A DNA stretch of 64,000 bases from Paenibacillus stellifer (GTDB lineage: Bacteria > Bacillota > Bacilli > Paenibacillales > Paenibacillaceae): positions 340,501 to 404,500 of the forward strand of contig NZ_CP009286.1 of NCBI RefSeq assembly GCF_000758685.1, given 5' to 3'. The notes beneath the pieces were generated by a model. It saw only the letters and a list, made by a program, of their open reading frames with translations. It was not told the origin of the DNA and did no database searches. Both the position numbers and the translations under genes were made by a program. This document shows positions 28,199 through 37,110 of this stretch, one piece after another (within the stretch, counting starts at the first letter, position 1; each line of letters begins with the position of its first letter).

Positions 28199-28975
28199 AT
28201 GAAATGGATCGAGCGCAAATGGGTCTCCGTGACCTTGTTGTGGGCGGCGGTGCTGCTGATTTGGCAGACAGGGGCGCTGGTGTATGGGCCGGACGTCATT
28301 CCGGGACCGTGGAGCACAGTTCGAGGGGGCCGCGAGCTGCTGATGGACGGCACGCTTATGCAGTATATCGGCATCAGCTTTCTCCGCGTCCTGATCGGCT
28401 GGACGCTCGGCAGCCTGCTGGCGATTCCGGTGGGACTCGCGATCGGGCGGGTGCGGATCATCCGGATTTTCGCCGAGCCGTTCCTGAATTTCATCCGGTT
28501 CATCCCGCCGATCGCCTTCATCACGCTGTTTCTCGTCTGGTTCGGCATCGGGGAGCAGTCGAAGATTGCGCTGATTATGTACGCGACCTTCTTCATCGTC
28601 GTGCTGAACACGCTGACCGGTGTGCTGGCCGTAGAGGAGGATAAAATCCGCTCGGCCCGCAGCATGGGCGCCAGTGAGTGGCAGATTCTGCTCCATGTGG
28701 TCATCCCGGCGACGACGCCCCATATTTATACCGGCGTGCGCCTGGCGATGGGCACCTCGTATATGGCCATCATCGGGGCGGAAATGATCGCCGCCAATGA
28801 AGGTGTCGGGTATCTGATCTGGAATTCGCGGCTGTTCTTCCGCACGGACTGGATATTCGTCGGGTTGTTCTGCCTGGGCTTCATGGGCTTCTTCACGGAC
28901 CGCCTGTTCGGCTGGTTCGGCCGGAAGGTGCTGTACCGGTACGGAGTAGTGAACTCTGCGGTGCGCCGCAGCTAG
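28199..28975 (+). CDS. ABC transporter permease, SsuC/TauC-like
   Basis: A 258-residue membrane subunit with six predicted helices. The EAA loop is DKIRSARSMGASEWQILLHV followed by VIPATTPHI, and the conserved segment FIRFIPPIAFITLFLVWFGI is characteristic of the SsuC/TauC family. ATG 28199 is preferred; GTG 28187 directly abuts the AAGGCGG site. It completes the importer and is the last gene of the operon. Confidence 0.92.
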   Translation: MKWIERKWVSVTLLWAAVLLIWQTGALVYGPDVIPGPWSTVRGGRELLMDGTLMQYIGISFLRVLIGWTLGSLLAIPVGLAIGRVRIIRIFAEPFLNFIRFIPPIAFITLFLVWFGIGEQSKIALIMYATFFIVVLNTLTGVLAVEEDKIRSARSMGASEWQILLHVVIPATTPHIYTGVRLAMGTSYMAIIGAEMIAANEGVGYLIWNSRLFFRTDWIFVGLFCLGFMGFFTDRLFGWFGRKVLYRYGVVNSAVRRS

Positions 28976-29018
28976 GCTATGGGCGGGAGGCTGCCTCCAC
29001 AATTAGGTATAAGATCAC

Positions 29019-29047
29019 ATTACATTTATAGAAAAATATGGTATAAT
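29019..29047 (+). promoter_or_regulatory. Probable promoter of the small membrane protein gene
   Basis: A perfect TATAAT at 29042-29047, with only a weak -35 (ATTACA, 29019-29024). It lies 35 bases before the start codon. Confidence 0.4.
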
Positions 29048-29081
29048 CCTTGGAAATTAGGAAGGAAGGGGAGGTAGACCC

Positions 29082-29297
29082 GTGTTCCCCGATCACCCGA
29101 AATCCAACTCGGAGAAGGCCAGGGAGATCAGCTTCTTGGCCCACGACGAACCGGAGGAATACCAGCCGCGTAATGCGAGGGCCGCTGTGAAGCCGGGAGA
29201 TTACGCCGGCGAGCGGCTGCTCAACGCGTTGATTGCGTTCGGCGCGACGGCTGCCGTCTTCATCCTGTTCCTCTGGCTGATGAATCTGGTAAGATAG
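29082..29297 (+). CDS. Small single-pass membrane protein
   Basis: A 71-residue protein with a charged N-terminal half (about 1-42) and one C-terminal transmembrane helix (about 46-68, ALIAFGATAAVFILFLWLM). GTG 29082 follows GGGGAGG. No known family was recognised. Topology would put the charged domain in the cytoplasm if the helix acts as a tail anchor. A good promoter -10 and ribosome binding site support expression. Confidence 0.6.
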   Translation: MFPDHPKSNSEKAREISFLAHDEPEEYQPRNARAAVKPGDYAGERLLNALIAFGATAAVFILFLWLMNLVR

Positions 29298-29333
29298 AGC
29301 TGAAGCGAGGACAGAAATGAGGCGGTATGCGTT

Positions 29334-29582
29334 ATGACGGATATAGCGGCACCAACGGCACAGACGGTAGCCGAATGGATGGTCAAGGAGATCCGGTTCA
29401 CGGGGACCCTCTACCAGGCCGATGCGATCGACTATGTAAGAGCGAACTTTGGCGAGCAGTTCATCTATGTGAACGAGAACGGCAACGCTTCTCTGGATAA
29501 GGAAGTCAAGAAGATCTTCCGCAAGCTGCACCGAGGGCGGATCGCCTGGGACCGGGACGCTTTTTTGTGGGCCTGGACCTAG
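29334..29582 (+). CDS. Small conserved cytoplasmic protein (DUF6953-like)
   Basis: An 82-residue soluble protein. The pattern AEWMVKEIRFTGTLYQADAI, a conserved FGEQFIYVNENGN strand and LDKEVKKIFRKLH helix, ending in WDRDAFLWAW, matches small hypothetical proteins common in Bacillota; the family name is from memory. AGGCGG lies before the ATG. It is 36 bases from the small membrane protein gene and probably cotranscribed. Function unknown. Confidence 0.6.
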   Translation: MTDIAAPTAQTVAEWMVKEIRFTGTLYQADAIDYVRANFGEQFIYVNENGNASLDKEVKKIFRKLHRGRIAWDRDAFLWAWT

Positions 29583-29661
29583 TGCCTTGGGCAAGTTAAG
29601 TCAAGGATTGATTTTGAACAAGTGACAGATGCGAAGACCGATCCCATGCTGATGGATTGCC

Positions 29662-29706
29662 AAAAACTCCGGCCGCGCCTCTTGAATGAGGGCGGCCGGA
29701 GTTTTT
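29662..29706. terminator. Bidirectional terminator
   Basis: A 15-bp stem (29662-29676 with 29692-29706) with A runs on the left and T runs on the right. It serves the small-protein operon and the convergent helicase gene. Confidence 0.9.
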
Positions 29707-29725
29707 TTGGCTTCCCGGGAGCCGG

Positions 29726-32344
29726 CTATACCGGAACTTCCCGGGTTGTTCGGATCATTGGCGAGCCGCAGAGCGGGCAGGGCTTGTGGCTTAAGCCGTC
29801 ATCGGCGCCGCCATTCTTGACCCGCATCCAGCCGGGGCAGGACCCGGCGGGGCAGCTCCAGACGGCGACGGTGCGGGTGCGCCCTGAGACGCGCGCCCCG
29901 CCGTCCGCAGCGCCGCCGGACCGGGCGCTGCCCCCGTGGCGCGCTGCGCCGCCGCCGAAGCGGCCGCTCCCGCCGGGCCTGGCCGGCCATGCGGCCGGGG
30001 CGTCCCGGTCCGGAAGGCTGGCCTCGGACCGGTCCAGCAGGGCGTTCTCGGCCGCCAGCGCTTCGGCGGCCGAGAACCCGGCGCGGCGCGATCCGCCCGC
30101 CGCGCCGCCAACATGGCCGGCGCTGCTTCGCGCGCGGCCTTCTGCGGCGCCGTGCGCAGCCGGCGCCGCGTCGCTTCCGGCGCGCCCTCGGCCCGCGCCG
30201 GGTTGGCCGCCGCTGCGCCCGGCGGCCGGGGTCCCGCCCGCCGCCTCCATAGCGGCGGCGTCGGGGCTGGCGCCGAAGGCCGCCAGCATGAAGCGGGACA
30301 CCGGGGCTTTGCGGCCCCGGTGCAGCGCGGGAGAGCTGATGTACAGCTCCTCCCGCGCCCGGGTCACGGCAACGTAAGCGAGCCGCCGTTCCTCTTCCAG
30401 CAGCGCCTGCGCGTCGGCGCCGCCGCCTTCGGCCGTCTTGCGGTCCTTCAGACGGCCGGCGTCCAGCGCGGAGCTGTGCGGGAGAATGCCCTCGGAAGCG
30501 CCGAGGAGCATGACGACCGGGAACTCCAGCCCCTTCGACTTGTGGATCGTCATCAGGGAGACCCGGTCGCCTGCTTCGCCCGCGTTCCCGCCGGGCTCCT
30601 TGTGATGCGCATTCCGCGCCGTCACATCGTCGATGAAATCGAGAAACAGCTGGAGCTCGCCGAACCGTCCTGCCGACAGCTCCAGCTCGTCCAGCATTTC
30701 CTTCAGCGTCTCCCGGTGAAGCGTCGCCTGATGGCGTTCATCCGCCAGGACGAAGGAATCATAGAAGGAAGCCCGAAGCTGCCGGATGGCCTGAACCGGG
30801 GTCAGCGTCCGGATACCCCGGATCATCGCGAGCCGGTCCGAGATGGCCTCCTTGCGGAAGTCCGCCAGGCCGGGCAGGTTTAAGAGATAGACGAGCGGCC
30901 CTTTCTTGGGCTGCACAGCCTCCATCCGCCGGATATGGGTCATCCCCTGCTCCCGGTTCACGTACAGGGTGGGCAGAATATCCTCCATCGCTTCGAAATC
31001 CCGCCGGTTCACCGAGAGCCGCAAATGGCTGATCACCGGCGAAATGAGCCAGTGCTCATAGAGCAGCCGCCCTTCGCCGTAATCGACGTAGGGCACATTC
31101 TGAAGCAGCAGCCGCTCCAGCATGGCACGGCTGCTGCTCTGGGCCCGGTACAGGATGGCGAAGTCGCCATGCCTGCGCTCTCCCCGCTCCACGGAGGAGA
31201 TGATCTCGTTCACGAGAGCCTCCGCTTCCTCATCGGCATTGGCGGGGCGGAGATACCGGGGCCGTCCGGCGTCCGGCACGGCCGCCCGCAGGCTTTTGGT
31301 ACGGCGGCGTATGTTGCCTTGAATGATCCCGTTTCCAAGCCCGATAATGGACGGTCCCGAACGGTAATTGATATCCAGCGTAATCACCCTGGCATTCTCG
31401 TATACCTGCTCGAACTCCAGAATGAAGTCGCTGCGCGCGCCGTTGAACGAGTAGATCGTCTGATCGTCGTCCCCGACCACCATCAGATTGTTCAGGGGGC
31501 TGGCGATCATCCGGATCAGCTCATACTGCAGCGCGTTCGTGTCCTGGAATTCGTCGACCATGATATGGGAATACGTGCGCTGAAGCTCCGCCAGCAGCTC
31601 GGGACGCTCCAGCAGCATCCGGTAGCCATCCAGCAGCACGTCGTCGAAATCGATTTTGCCGTTGTCCCGCTTCCATCTCTCGTAGCGCAGCAGAATTTCC
31701 CGGATTTCCTTATCCGATTCGGTCAGATCCGGCAGGGTGTCTGCGCCCTGCATATTCATTTTGACGGAGGAGAGAATCGAGAGCAGCGATTCCGGAGGGT
31801 AGGCATCCTTGGCGAGGCCCATTTCACGCATGATCGTCTGCAGCAAAATATGCTGGCGGCGCGTCTCATGAAAAATATCCTCCCGTACTCCCTGCCTCCG
31901 CAGAAAATAGAGAAAGAAGGAATGAAATGTCCGGGCCTGAAGTCCGGACAGGTTCCGTCCCTGCACGCCCGGCAGCCGGCCGATCCGCTCCCGCATCTCG
32001 GCGGCCGCCCGGCTCGAGAACGTCAGCAGCAGCAGCCTGCCTGGCGGAATCCGGCGCACGGACAGCAGATAGCCCGTCCGGCATACGAGTACGCTCGTCT
32101 TGCCGGAGCCCGCGCCGGCGAGCGTCAGCAGCGGCCCGTCGCCATGCCGCACCGCTTTGATCTGCGCGGCGTTCAGCAGGATGCCGCCCGCCTCAAGCTC
32201 CCGGAAATAGGCAGAGTCCGGATCGTTCTTCAGCACCAGATCCCGGCTTGTCCGTGCTGAAGCCTGCGGCGCCCGGGGCGCCTTGGCTCCGGGTACGCCC
32301 TGCGGGGCGGAGTGAAACAGCAGTTGATTCATCGAACTCATCAT
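29726..32344 (-). CDS. UvrD/PcrA-like superfamily 1 DNA helicase with zinc-ribbon tail
   Basis: An 872-residue ATP-dependent helicase. The SF1A motifs are present in order: Walker A LAGAGSGKT near residue 76, DEFQDTNALQ (II), GDDDQTIYSFNGAR (III), TIHKSKGLEFPVV (V) and YVAVTRAREELYISS (VI). After the helicase core (to about 690), an Ala/Gly/Arg-rich low-complexity region of about 130 residues precedes a C-terminal zinc-ribbon-like segment (CPAGSC and CPLCGSP). Canonical PcrA lacks both additions, so it is a paralogue, probably in DNA repair. GAGG lies just before the ATG. Confidence 0.9.
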   Translation of the reverse strand: MMSSMNQLLFHSAPQGVPGAKAPRAPQASARTSRDLVLKNDPDSAYFRELEAGGILLNAAQIKAVRHGDGPLLTLAGAGSGKTSVLVCRTGYLLSVRRIPPGRLLLLTFSSRAAAEMRERIGRLPGVQGRNLSGLQARTFHSFFLYFLRRQGVREDIFHETRRQHILLQTIMREMGLAKDAYPPESLLSILSSVKMNMQGADTLPDLTESDKEIREILLRYERWKRDNGKIDFDDVLLDGYRMLLERPELLAELQRTYSHIMVDEFQDTNALQYELIRMIASPLNNLMVVGDDDQTIYSFNGARSDFILEFEQVYENARVITLDINYRSGPSIIGLGNGIIQGNIRRRTKSLRAAVPDAGRPRYLRPANADEEAEALVNEIISSVERGERRHGDFAILYRAQSSSRAMLERLLLQNVPYVDYGEGRLLYEHWLISPVISHLRLSVNRRDFEAMEDILPTLYVNREQGMTHIRRMEAVQPKKGPLVYLLNLPGLADFRKEAISDRLAMIRGIRTLTPVQAIRQLRASFYDSFVLADERHQATLHRETLKEMLDELELSAGRFGELQLFLDFIDDVTARNAHHKEPGGNAGEAGDRVSLMTIHKSKGLEFPVVMLLGASEGILPHSSALDAGRLKDRKTAEGGGADAQALLEEERRLAYVAVTRAREELYISSPALHRGRKAPVSRFMLAAFGASPDAAAMEAAGGTPAAGRSGGQPGAGRGRAGSDAAPAAHGAAEGRARSSAGHVGGAAGGSRRAGFSAAEALAAENALLDRSEASLPDRDAPAAWPARPGGSGRFGGGAARHGGSARSGGAADGGARVSGRTRTVAVWSCPAGSCPGWMRVKNGGADDGLSHKPCPLCGSPMIRTTREVPV

Positions 32345-32475
32345 CTTAACCTCGCGAACACTTCATTTTTGCCAACCTACACTATACCATCTCTCCTCCG
32401 AATATGCACAGCGGTGGCCCGTACCTGGCTTAATTCCAATGGAAACAACAAATGAAACGGCAATTTTTTTTATGG

Positions 32476-32505
32476 TTGACAAATAATAGAATATGAAAGT
32501 AATAT
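32476..32505 (+). promoter_or_regulatory. Sigma-A promoter of the AT-rich biosynthetic operon
   Basis: A perfect TTGACA (32476-32481), an 18-base spacer and TAATAT (32500-32505). It is the only clear promoter in front of the nine-gene operon; the 5' leader would be about 100 bases. Confidence 0.75.
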
Positions 32506-32613
32506 ATATGCAGATAAAGGGTTTACATTTCCATTTGTGCAAACGATTGAACAATGACATAAGACTAACTCCCCGAATTGCGTGATGCCAAATACTCTTA
32601 AGTGAGGTGCAGC

Positions 32614-34071
32614 GTGAAGGATAACTTTCTGCTACATTATTTTAAAGTATTTTCTGATCGCCCTTTCATTATTGAGCCCCAAAAGAAATTAATTCTGACC
32701 TACAAAGATATGGAGCAGCTTACGGCTAATCTAGCAGATATACTATGGTCTAAAAATGTAAGAAAAGGAGACAACGTAGCCGTATTTTTTGATAACGAAA
32801 TTGAATTTGTAATTTCCTACTTCGCTATCTTAAGGCTTGGCGCGGTTTGTGTACCGTTGTCTACTACCTATGAGCCTAACAAGCTCGACAGTATTATTAG
32901 CAAGTTGAATCCGCAGCTTATTCTCCATAAAAGCCACAACGAACTTACTTTTCCGCTCATTCATACCTATGAGGTTGATTATACCCGATTAGTTCCGCAA
33001 GTTAAGCACACGTTCATGGATGCTCATCATACTCCAAACGATCCCATAGCTATTATGTTCACTACTGGGACCACTGGAGATCCTAAAGGCACAATCATTT
33101 ATTGCGGTTCATTTATAGAGAATATCCAAGATTATGGGGATGATTTGAGTATCGATGAAAGTACTCGGTTTATCCAATCCATGCCTGTCTATCATATCGA
33201 CGGATGGACATACAGCACGCTGCAACCTTTTATTTTTGGCGCTTCGACGATCCTAACAAGAACATTCAATGCTCAAATTGCTGCAGGATTTGATTCTCTC
33301 GTACACGATTGGGGAGGGAATTTATTTATTTCCGTACCCTCCATGCTGTCAGCTCTATTGCATATGAGCAATCGGTATAGCAGAAAGTTTCAGGGGGAAT
33401 TGAAATATGTGATTTGTGGCTCCTCAAAACTTCATTATGATTTGATGAAACAATTTGAGTCATGTTTCCAAACTAGGATTCTGGAGAACTATGGTTCCAC
33501 CGAAGCATTGCTTGTAGCCTACTATTCGCCTTCCATCCCTTACAAAAAGAATTCAGTAGGAAGGGTTCCGGAAAAATGTAATGTCGTCATTGGAACAGAG
33601 GGTGAAATTCTTATTAAAAGTCCATATTTATTCAGGGAATATTTTCACGATCCCCACAGAACTAAAGAAGCGTTTGAGAATGGATATTATAAGATTGGGG
33701 ATATTGGATACCTGGACGATGATAGATACTTGTATTTGCTGGGCCGCAATCGGGACATTATTAATAAATCGGGCATTAAGATTGATCCGTCTGAAATTGA
33801 TGAACAATTACTTGCTTATAACGGGGTAATTGATGCGGCAACTATAGGGGTTGAGAATTCATACGATAGTCAGACGATTATCTCGTTTGTAAAGACAAAT
33901 ATCCCTAACCTTAATTTATCTCAATTGCAAGACTATATACATTCGAAGCTTGAAACTCATAAATGGCCTCAACAGATCCATATCGTTCCTCACATCCCCA
34001 AAAATCATATCGGAAAAATCATGAGGGATGAACTTGTGAAGATCATTCATCAGCGGGAGGAGGTGAGATAG
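32614..34071 (+). CDS. Adenylate-forming ligase (acyl/aminoacyl carrier-protein ligase)
   Basis: A 485-residue ANL-superfamily enzyme that activates a carboxylic acid with ATP. The core motifs are intact: A3 TTGTTGDPKGT (150-160), A5 NYGSTE (292-297), A7 YKIGD (359-363), A8 GRNRDIINKSGIKI (377-390) and the catalytic A10 lysine Lys468 in PKNHIGK. Motif A4 is PVYHIDGW, closer to acyl-CoA and aryl ligases than to NRPS A domains, which argues for a non-alpha-amino acid substrate. GTG 32614 follows GAGGTG. A carrier protein gene starts three bases downstream, its probable acceptor. AT-rich DNA suggests transfer. Confidence 0.85.
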   Translation: MKDNFLLHYFKVFSDRPFIIEPQKKLILTYKDMEQLTANLADILWSKNVRKGDNVAVFFDNEIEFVISYFAILRLGAVCVPLSTTYEPNKLDSIISKLNPQLILHKSHNELTFPLIHTYEVDYTRLVPQVKHTFMDAHHTPNDPIAIMFTTGTTGDPKGTIIYCGSFIENIQDYGDDLSIDESTRFIQSMPVYHIDGWTYSTLQPFIFGASTILTRTFNAQIAAGFDSLVHDWGGNLFISVPSMLSALLHMSNRYSRKFQGELKYVICGSSKLHYDLMKQFESCFQTRILENYGSTEALLVAYYSPSIPYKKNSVGRVPEKCNVVIGTEGEILIKSPYLFREYFHDPHRTKEAFENGYYKIGDIGYLDDDRYLYLLGRNRDIINKSGIKIDPSEIDEQLLAYNGVIDAATIGVENSYDSQTIISFVKTNIPNLNLSQLQDYIHSKLETHKWPQQIHIVPHIPKNHIGKIMRDELVKIIHQREEVR

Positions 34072-34074
34072 AAC

Positions 34075-34308
34075 ATGGTTAAATGCGATGAGAAAGTGAT
34101 TGAAGTTTTGAAGAGAATTACACAACTCGAAGATATCACGATGGAAAGCAGCTTGACTAATGACTTGTTAATTGACTCTCTTTCGTTTATTAGAGTTATC
34201 GTCGAATTGGAAAATGGTTTTCATTTTAAGTTTGATAATGAGGATATGATAATCGAAATGTTTCCTAAGGTAATGGATTTAGCCCAGTATATCAAATTAA
34301 AATCCTAA
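34075..34308 (+). CDS. Free-standing acyl/peptidyl carrier protein
   Basis: A 77-residue carrier. Ser35 in LIDSLSF is the predicted 4'-phosphopantetheine site (usual motif DSL). The surrounding helices fit the ACP fold, with the acidic helix-2/3 region (FDNEDMIIEMFPKV) expected for partner docking. The GGAGGAGGTGAG binding site overlaps the ligase end. It presumably receives the acid activated by the ligase and presents it to tailoring enzymes or to the BtrH-like protein. No phosphopantetheinyl transferase is in the window, so a host Sfp or AcpS is needed. Confidence 0.9.
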   Translation: MVKCDEKVIEVLKRITQLEDITMESSLTNDLLIDSLSFIRVIVELENGFHFKFDNEDMIIEMFPKVMDLAQYIKLKS

Positions 34309-34325
34309 TCTAGGTGGTAAGCAGT

Positions 34326-34985
34326 ATGAAGAACATTATTTTGTTTGACTTCGATGGTGTTATCATACAATCCGAACCAGTAATTAAAGCTGCCTTCACC
34401 TTAAGCTATCAGGATTTGATTAATGACGAAGTAGCCCCCCCCGTTGAGGAGTATTTAAGCCATATGGGCGAGTCTTTCGGCAATATCATGGAGAAAATGA
34501 AACTGCCGCAAAAAATGTACGAAGTGTTTTGTCATTACAGCAATCGGCTTGTGAATTTGATCGAACTGGTTGAGGGATTTACAGAAATACTGGATTTATT
34601 AAAAAATAGTTCAAAAAAAATAGGACTAGTAACGGGTAAGGATCGGAAAAGAACGATAGATATTCTTGGAAGATTACAGATCATCCAATACTTTGATGTG
34701 ATTGTAGCGGGTGACGATGTGAAACATCCAAAGCCTCACGCTGAACCTATTCTAAAAGCTGTGAGTGAATGTAATGGAAAACATAGCGAAGCCATAATGA
34801 TCGGTGATTCTCCTAATGATATTATCGCCGCACGAAATGCGAATATTGAAAGTTGCGCTGTTCTATGGGGGATAGGGAAAACTGATGAACTATTTCACGA
34901 AAATCCACAGTTTATCGTGCGTGATCCGGGGGAACTGTCCGTTTTGTTAAAACAAATTATCTCCCAACCTCAATTCAAGTACTGA
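34326..34985 (+). CDS. HAD-superfamily phosphatase
   Basis: A 219-residue HAD-IA hydrolase. Motif I is DFDGV with nucleophile Asp8 and acid/base Asp10, motif II is a threonine in VTGKDRKRT, motif III the lysine of KHPKPHAEP, motif IV GDSPNDI. A helical C1 cap lies between motifs I and II, as in phosphoglycolate- and sugar-phosphate phosphatases. ATG 34326 follows AGGTGG by eight bases. Within the operon it would dephosphorylate a pathway intermediate; the substrate is unknown. Confidence 0.85.
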   Translation: MKNIILFDFDGVIIQSEPVIKAAFTLSYQDLINDEVAPPVEEYLSHMGESFGNIMEKMKLPQKMYEVFCHYSNRLVNLIELVEGFTEILDLLKNSSKKIGLVTGKDRKRTIDILGRLQIIQYFDVIVAGDDVKHPKPHAEPILKAVSECNGKHSEAIMIGDSPNDIIAARNANIESCAVLWGIGKTDELFHENPQFIVRDPGELSVLLKQIISQPQFKY

Positions 34986-35028
34986 AAATGTACTGAAAAT
35001 ATACTACTTAAAGAGGCAGGAGGATGAG

Positions 35029-36183
35029 ATGCAAACCAAGCAAAACGATTTGTCAGAATATCTTACAACGCTTATGAGAAAGAAAGTTTCCGCAGCTAAG
35101 GAATCAGGACTTGATGTAATAGATTTCACAATTGGAAATCCAGACTTACCCCCACCCGCTGAGCTTTTGGAACAGTTGATACAAGAGATTCGATTAATAG
35201 AAAATCACTCTTATCCAAATAGGGAAACACAAGGCAGCCAGCAATTGTGCGAGGCTATTGCCACATTCTATCGTAACCGATTTCATGTGGAGCTAGATCC
35301 TGCTTTGAACGTGATGCCTCTAATTGGTTCTAAGGAATGTGCGCATTATTTATGTGTCTCTCTACTGAAGCCTGGAGATTTAGTCATTATCGTTGAACCG
35401 TGTTATCCAACTTACAAGGTGAATGCTGTATTGGCCGGGGCTGAAGTCTTCGAGTTGCAAACGGATGCTGACAATGATTATCTCCCCAATTTGGATGACA
35501 TTCCGGAGCATATTTTGCGTCGAGCAAAGTTGTTCTTCACCAACTATCCGAATAACCCCACAGGTGCTACGGCCCCCTTATCCTTCTACAGCAAGTTGGT
35601 AGACTTAGCTCGTACATATAACTTCATCATTTGCAATGATAATGTCTACTCGGAGCTTTATTATGACGAGCACCCCCCTCATAGCATCTTGGAAGTTCCA
35701 AACTCTCTCGAGGTGGCTGTTGAGTCACACTCATTGTCAAAAACCTTGAACATATGCGGTTGGCGTGTAGGAATGCTATCAGGCAATCGTATGGTTATCA
35801 AAAGGGTTTTAAATGTCAAACAGTATGCCGATGCCGGAATCTTTATGCCAATTCAAATAGCTGCATCGAAAGCTATGTCGACCCAAGAACAATTTGTCAG
35901 TAATTTACGCAATATTTATTGCCATCGAAAGCAGGCATTGCAAGACGGACTGATCCGGAATGGTTATTGGGTATATCCATCTACTTCAGGAATGTATGTA
36001 TGGGCTCGAATACCTGAACATAGAAATGCGCCTGAACATGTGGAGTTCCTTTTATCAAAAGGGATTGCTGTTAACCCGGGAAAAGCATATGGGGATTTCT
36101 ATTCTGACTATGTAAGATTTTCATTGAATGTTCCCATAAATAGAATCGAACAAGCTATCGAAAGAATCGTGACTAATTCATAA
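35029..36183 (+). CDS. PLP-dependent aminotransferase, class I/II
   Basis: A 384-residue fold-type I aminotransferase. Lys238 in SLSKTLNICGWRVG is the PLP-binding lysine; TNYPNNPTGA (171-180) and NDNVYSELYY carry the cofactor-ring-binding Asn and Tyr/Asp. The C-terminal arginine that binds the substrate carboxylate lies in DYVRFSLNVP. It resembles the LL-DAP/aspartate/MalY-like group. GGAGG precedes the ATG. It probably installs the amino group on a 2-oxo acid produced by the neighbouring aldolase. Confidence 0.88.
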   Translation: MQTKQNDLSEYLTTLMRKKVSAAKESGLDVIDFTIGNPDLPPPAELLEQLIQEIRLIENHSYPNRETQGSQQLCEAIATFYRNRFHVELDPALNVMPLIGSKECAHYLCVSLLKPGDLVIIVEPCYPTYKVNAVLAGAEVFELQTDADNDYLPNLDDIPEHILRRAKLFFTNYPNNPTGATAPLSFYSKLVDLARTYNFIICNDNVYSELYYDEHPPHSILEVPNSLEVAVESHSLSKTLNICGWRVGMLSGNRMVIKRVLNVKQYADAGIFMPIQIAASKAMSTQEQFVSNLRNIYCHRKQALQDGLIRNGYWVYPSTSGMYVWARIPEHRNAPEHVEFLLSKGIAVNPGKAYGDFYSDYVRFSLNVPINRIEQAIERIVTNS

Positions 36184-36199
36184 CTAGGAGTGAATTAAC

Positions 36200-37084
36200 A
36201 TGTTAAAAGGCAACCAAGTTCTAATCGTAACACCTTTTGATAATAATTATGAAGTTGATGAGAGCAGTCTAGTCAATTTGGTAGATCATTTGGTAGAGCA
36301 AGATGTAGCAGGCATTATTGTGCTTGGTACAACCGGTGAGTTCTTTAGTCTTCAAGATCATGAGAAAAAGCGGATTATTGATATTACGTCTGAAAGAACA
36401 AAAGATCGAACAGCTCTTATTGTAGGCGTTGCCCATTCAGGTTCGAGTATCTCAGCGGATATGGCACGTTATGCCGGAGAAAAAGGAGCATCAGCTGTTT
36501 TGCTTCCGCCTCCTTATTATCATGTGCCCACCCCAGAAGGGATGATTGATCATTTCACGATAGTTGGACAAAGAGGCAATGTGGATCTCATGGTTTATGA
36601 CGGCGGTGGGGGAATCGAAGTTCCCATTCATGTGATCGAGAAAGTAAGGGCAGCTACATCTAAACTGCGCTATATTAAATTAACTGCTCCAAAGGTAACA
36701 AAGGTAAGGGAATACCATGAAACATTTGGATCCGAAGTTTCAGTTTTTGCCGGTGAAGATCTGCTGATAATGCCGGAATTACTCGAAGGCGCAGATGGGC
36801 TAACAACAGCTGCAGGTAATTTGCGTCCGAAAGAATTAACAGAAATCTTTAATCTAGTTCAGAATGAGAAATTCTCCGAAGCCCAAATGATCCACGATGC
36901 TCATATAGCCCCGCAAGCCATAGTTACCGGATCTATCCGCAACGAATTTATTCAATGTTTCAAAACTTCGCTTAAAATGATGGGAATTATCAAAACAGAT
37001 ACAGTCCGCCCGCCGCTGCATCGTTTGTCTGAATCCAGAATTCAAAACTTATCATTAATGCTCCAAAATCAAAAATTAATCTGA
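36200..37084 (+). CDS. DapA/NanA-superfamily lyase or aldolase (non-canonical)
   Basis: A 294-residue class I aldolase of the dihydrodipicolinate synthase/N-acetylneuraminate lyase family. Schiff-base Lys160 (RYIKLTAP), the pyruvate-carboxylate motif GTTGE (43-47) and Tyr133 are present. After Tyr133 the usual N-x-P-x-R-T is replaced by DGGGGIE, so the arginine that binds aspartate semialdehyde in true DapA is missing; a lysine-pathway role is unlikely. It may condense pyruvate with an unusual aldehyde, giving a 4-hydroxy-2-oxo acid for the aminotransferase upstream. Substrate inference only. Confidence 0.85.
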   Translation: MLKGNQVLIVTPFDNNYEVDESSLVNLVDHLVEQDVAGIIVLGTTGEFFSLQDHEKKRIIDITSERTKDRTALIVGVAHSGSSISADMARYAGEKGASAVLLPPPYYHVPTPEGMIDHFTIVGQRGNVDLMVYDGGGGIEVPIHVIEKVRAATSKLRYIKLTAPKVTKVREYHETFGSEVSVFAGEDLLIMPELLEGADGLTTAAGNLRPKELTEIFNLVQNEKFSEAQMIHDAHIAPQAIVTGSIRNEFIQCFKTSLKMMGIIKTDTVRPPLHRLSESRIQNLSLMLQNQKLI

Positions 37085-37110
37085 ATAGGAAAAGATAAGG
37101 GGATAGTGTA

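Noticed and set aside
27314..29002. A 562-codon minus-strand frame across the ABC ATPase and permease genes
   Set aside because: It is Arg/Gln/His-rich, crosses two certain genes and has no translation signals.
29936..30883. A 315-codon plus-strand frame opposite the helicase gene
   Set aside because: It is Ala/Arg/Gly-rich and mirrors the low-complexity tail of the helicase; no known motif or binding site.
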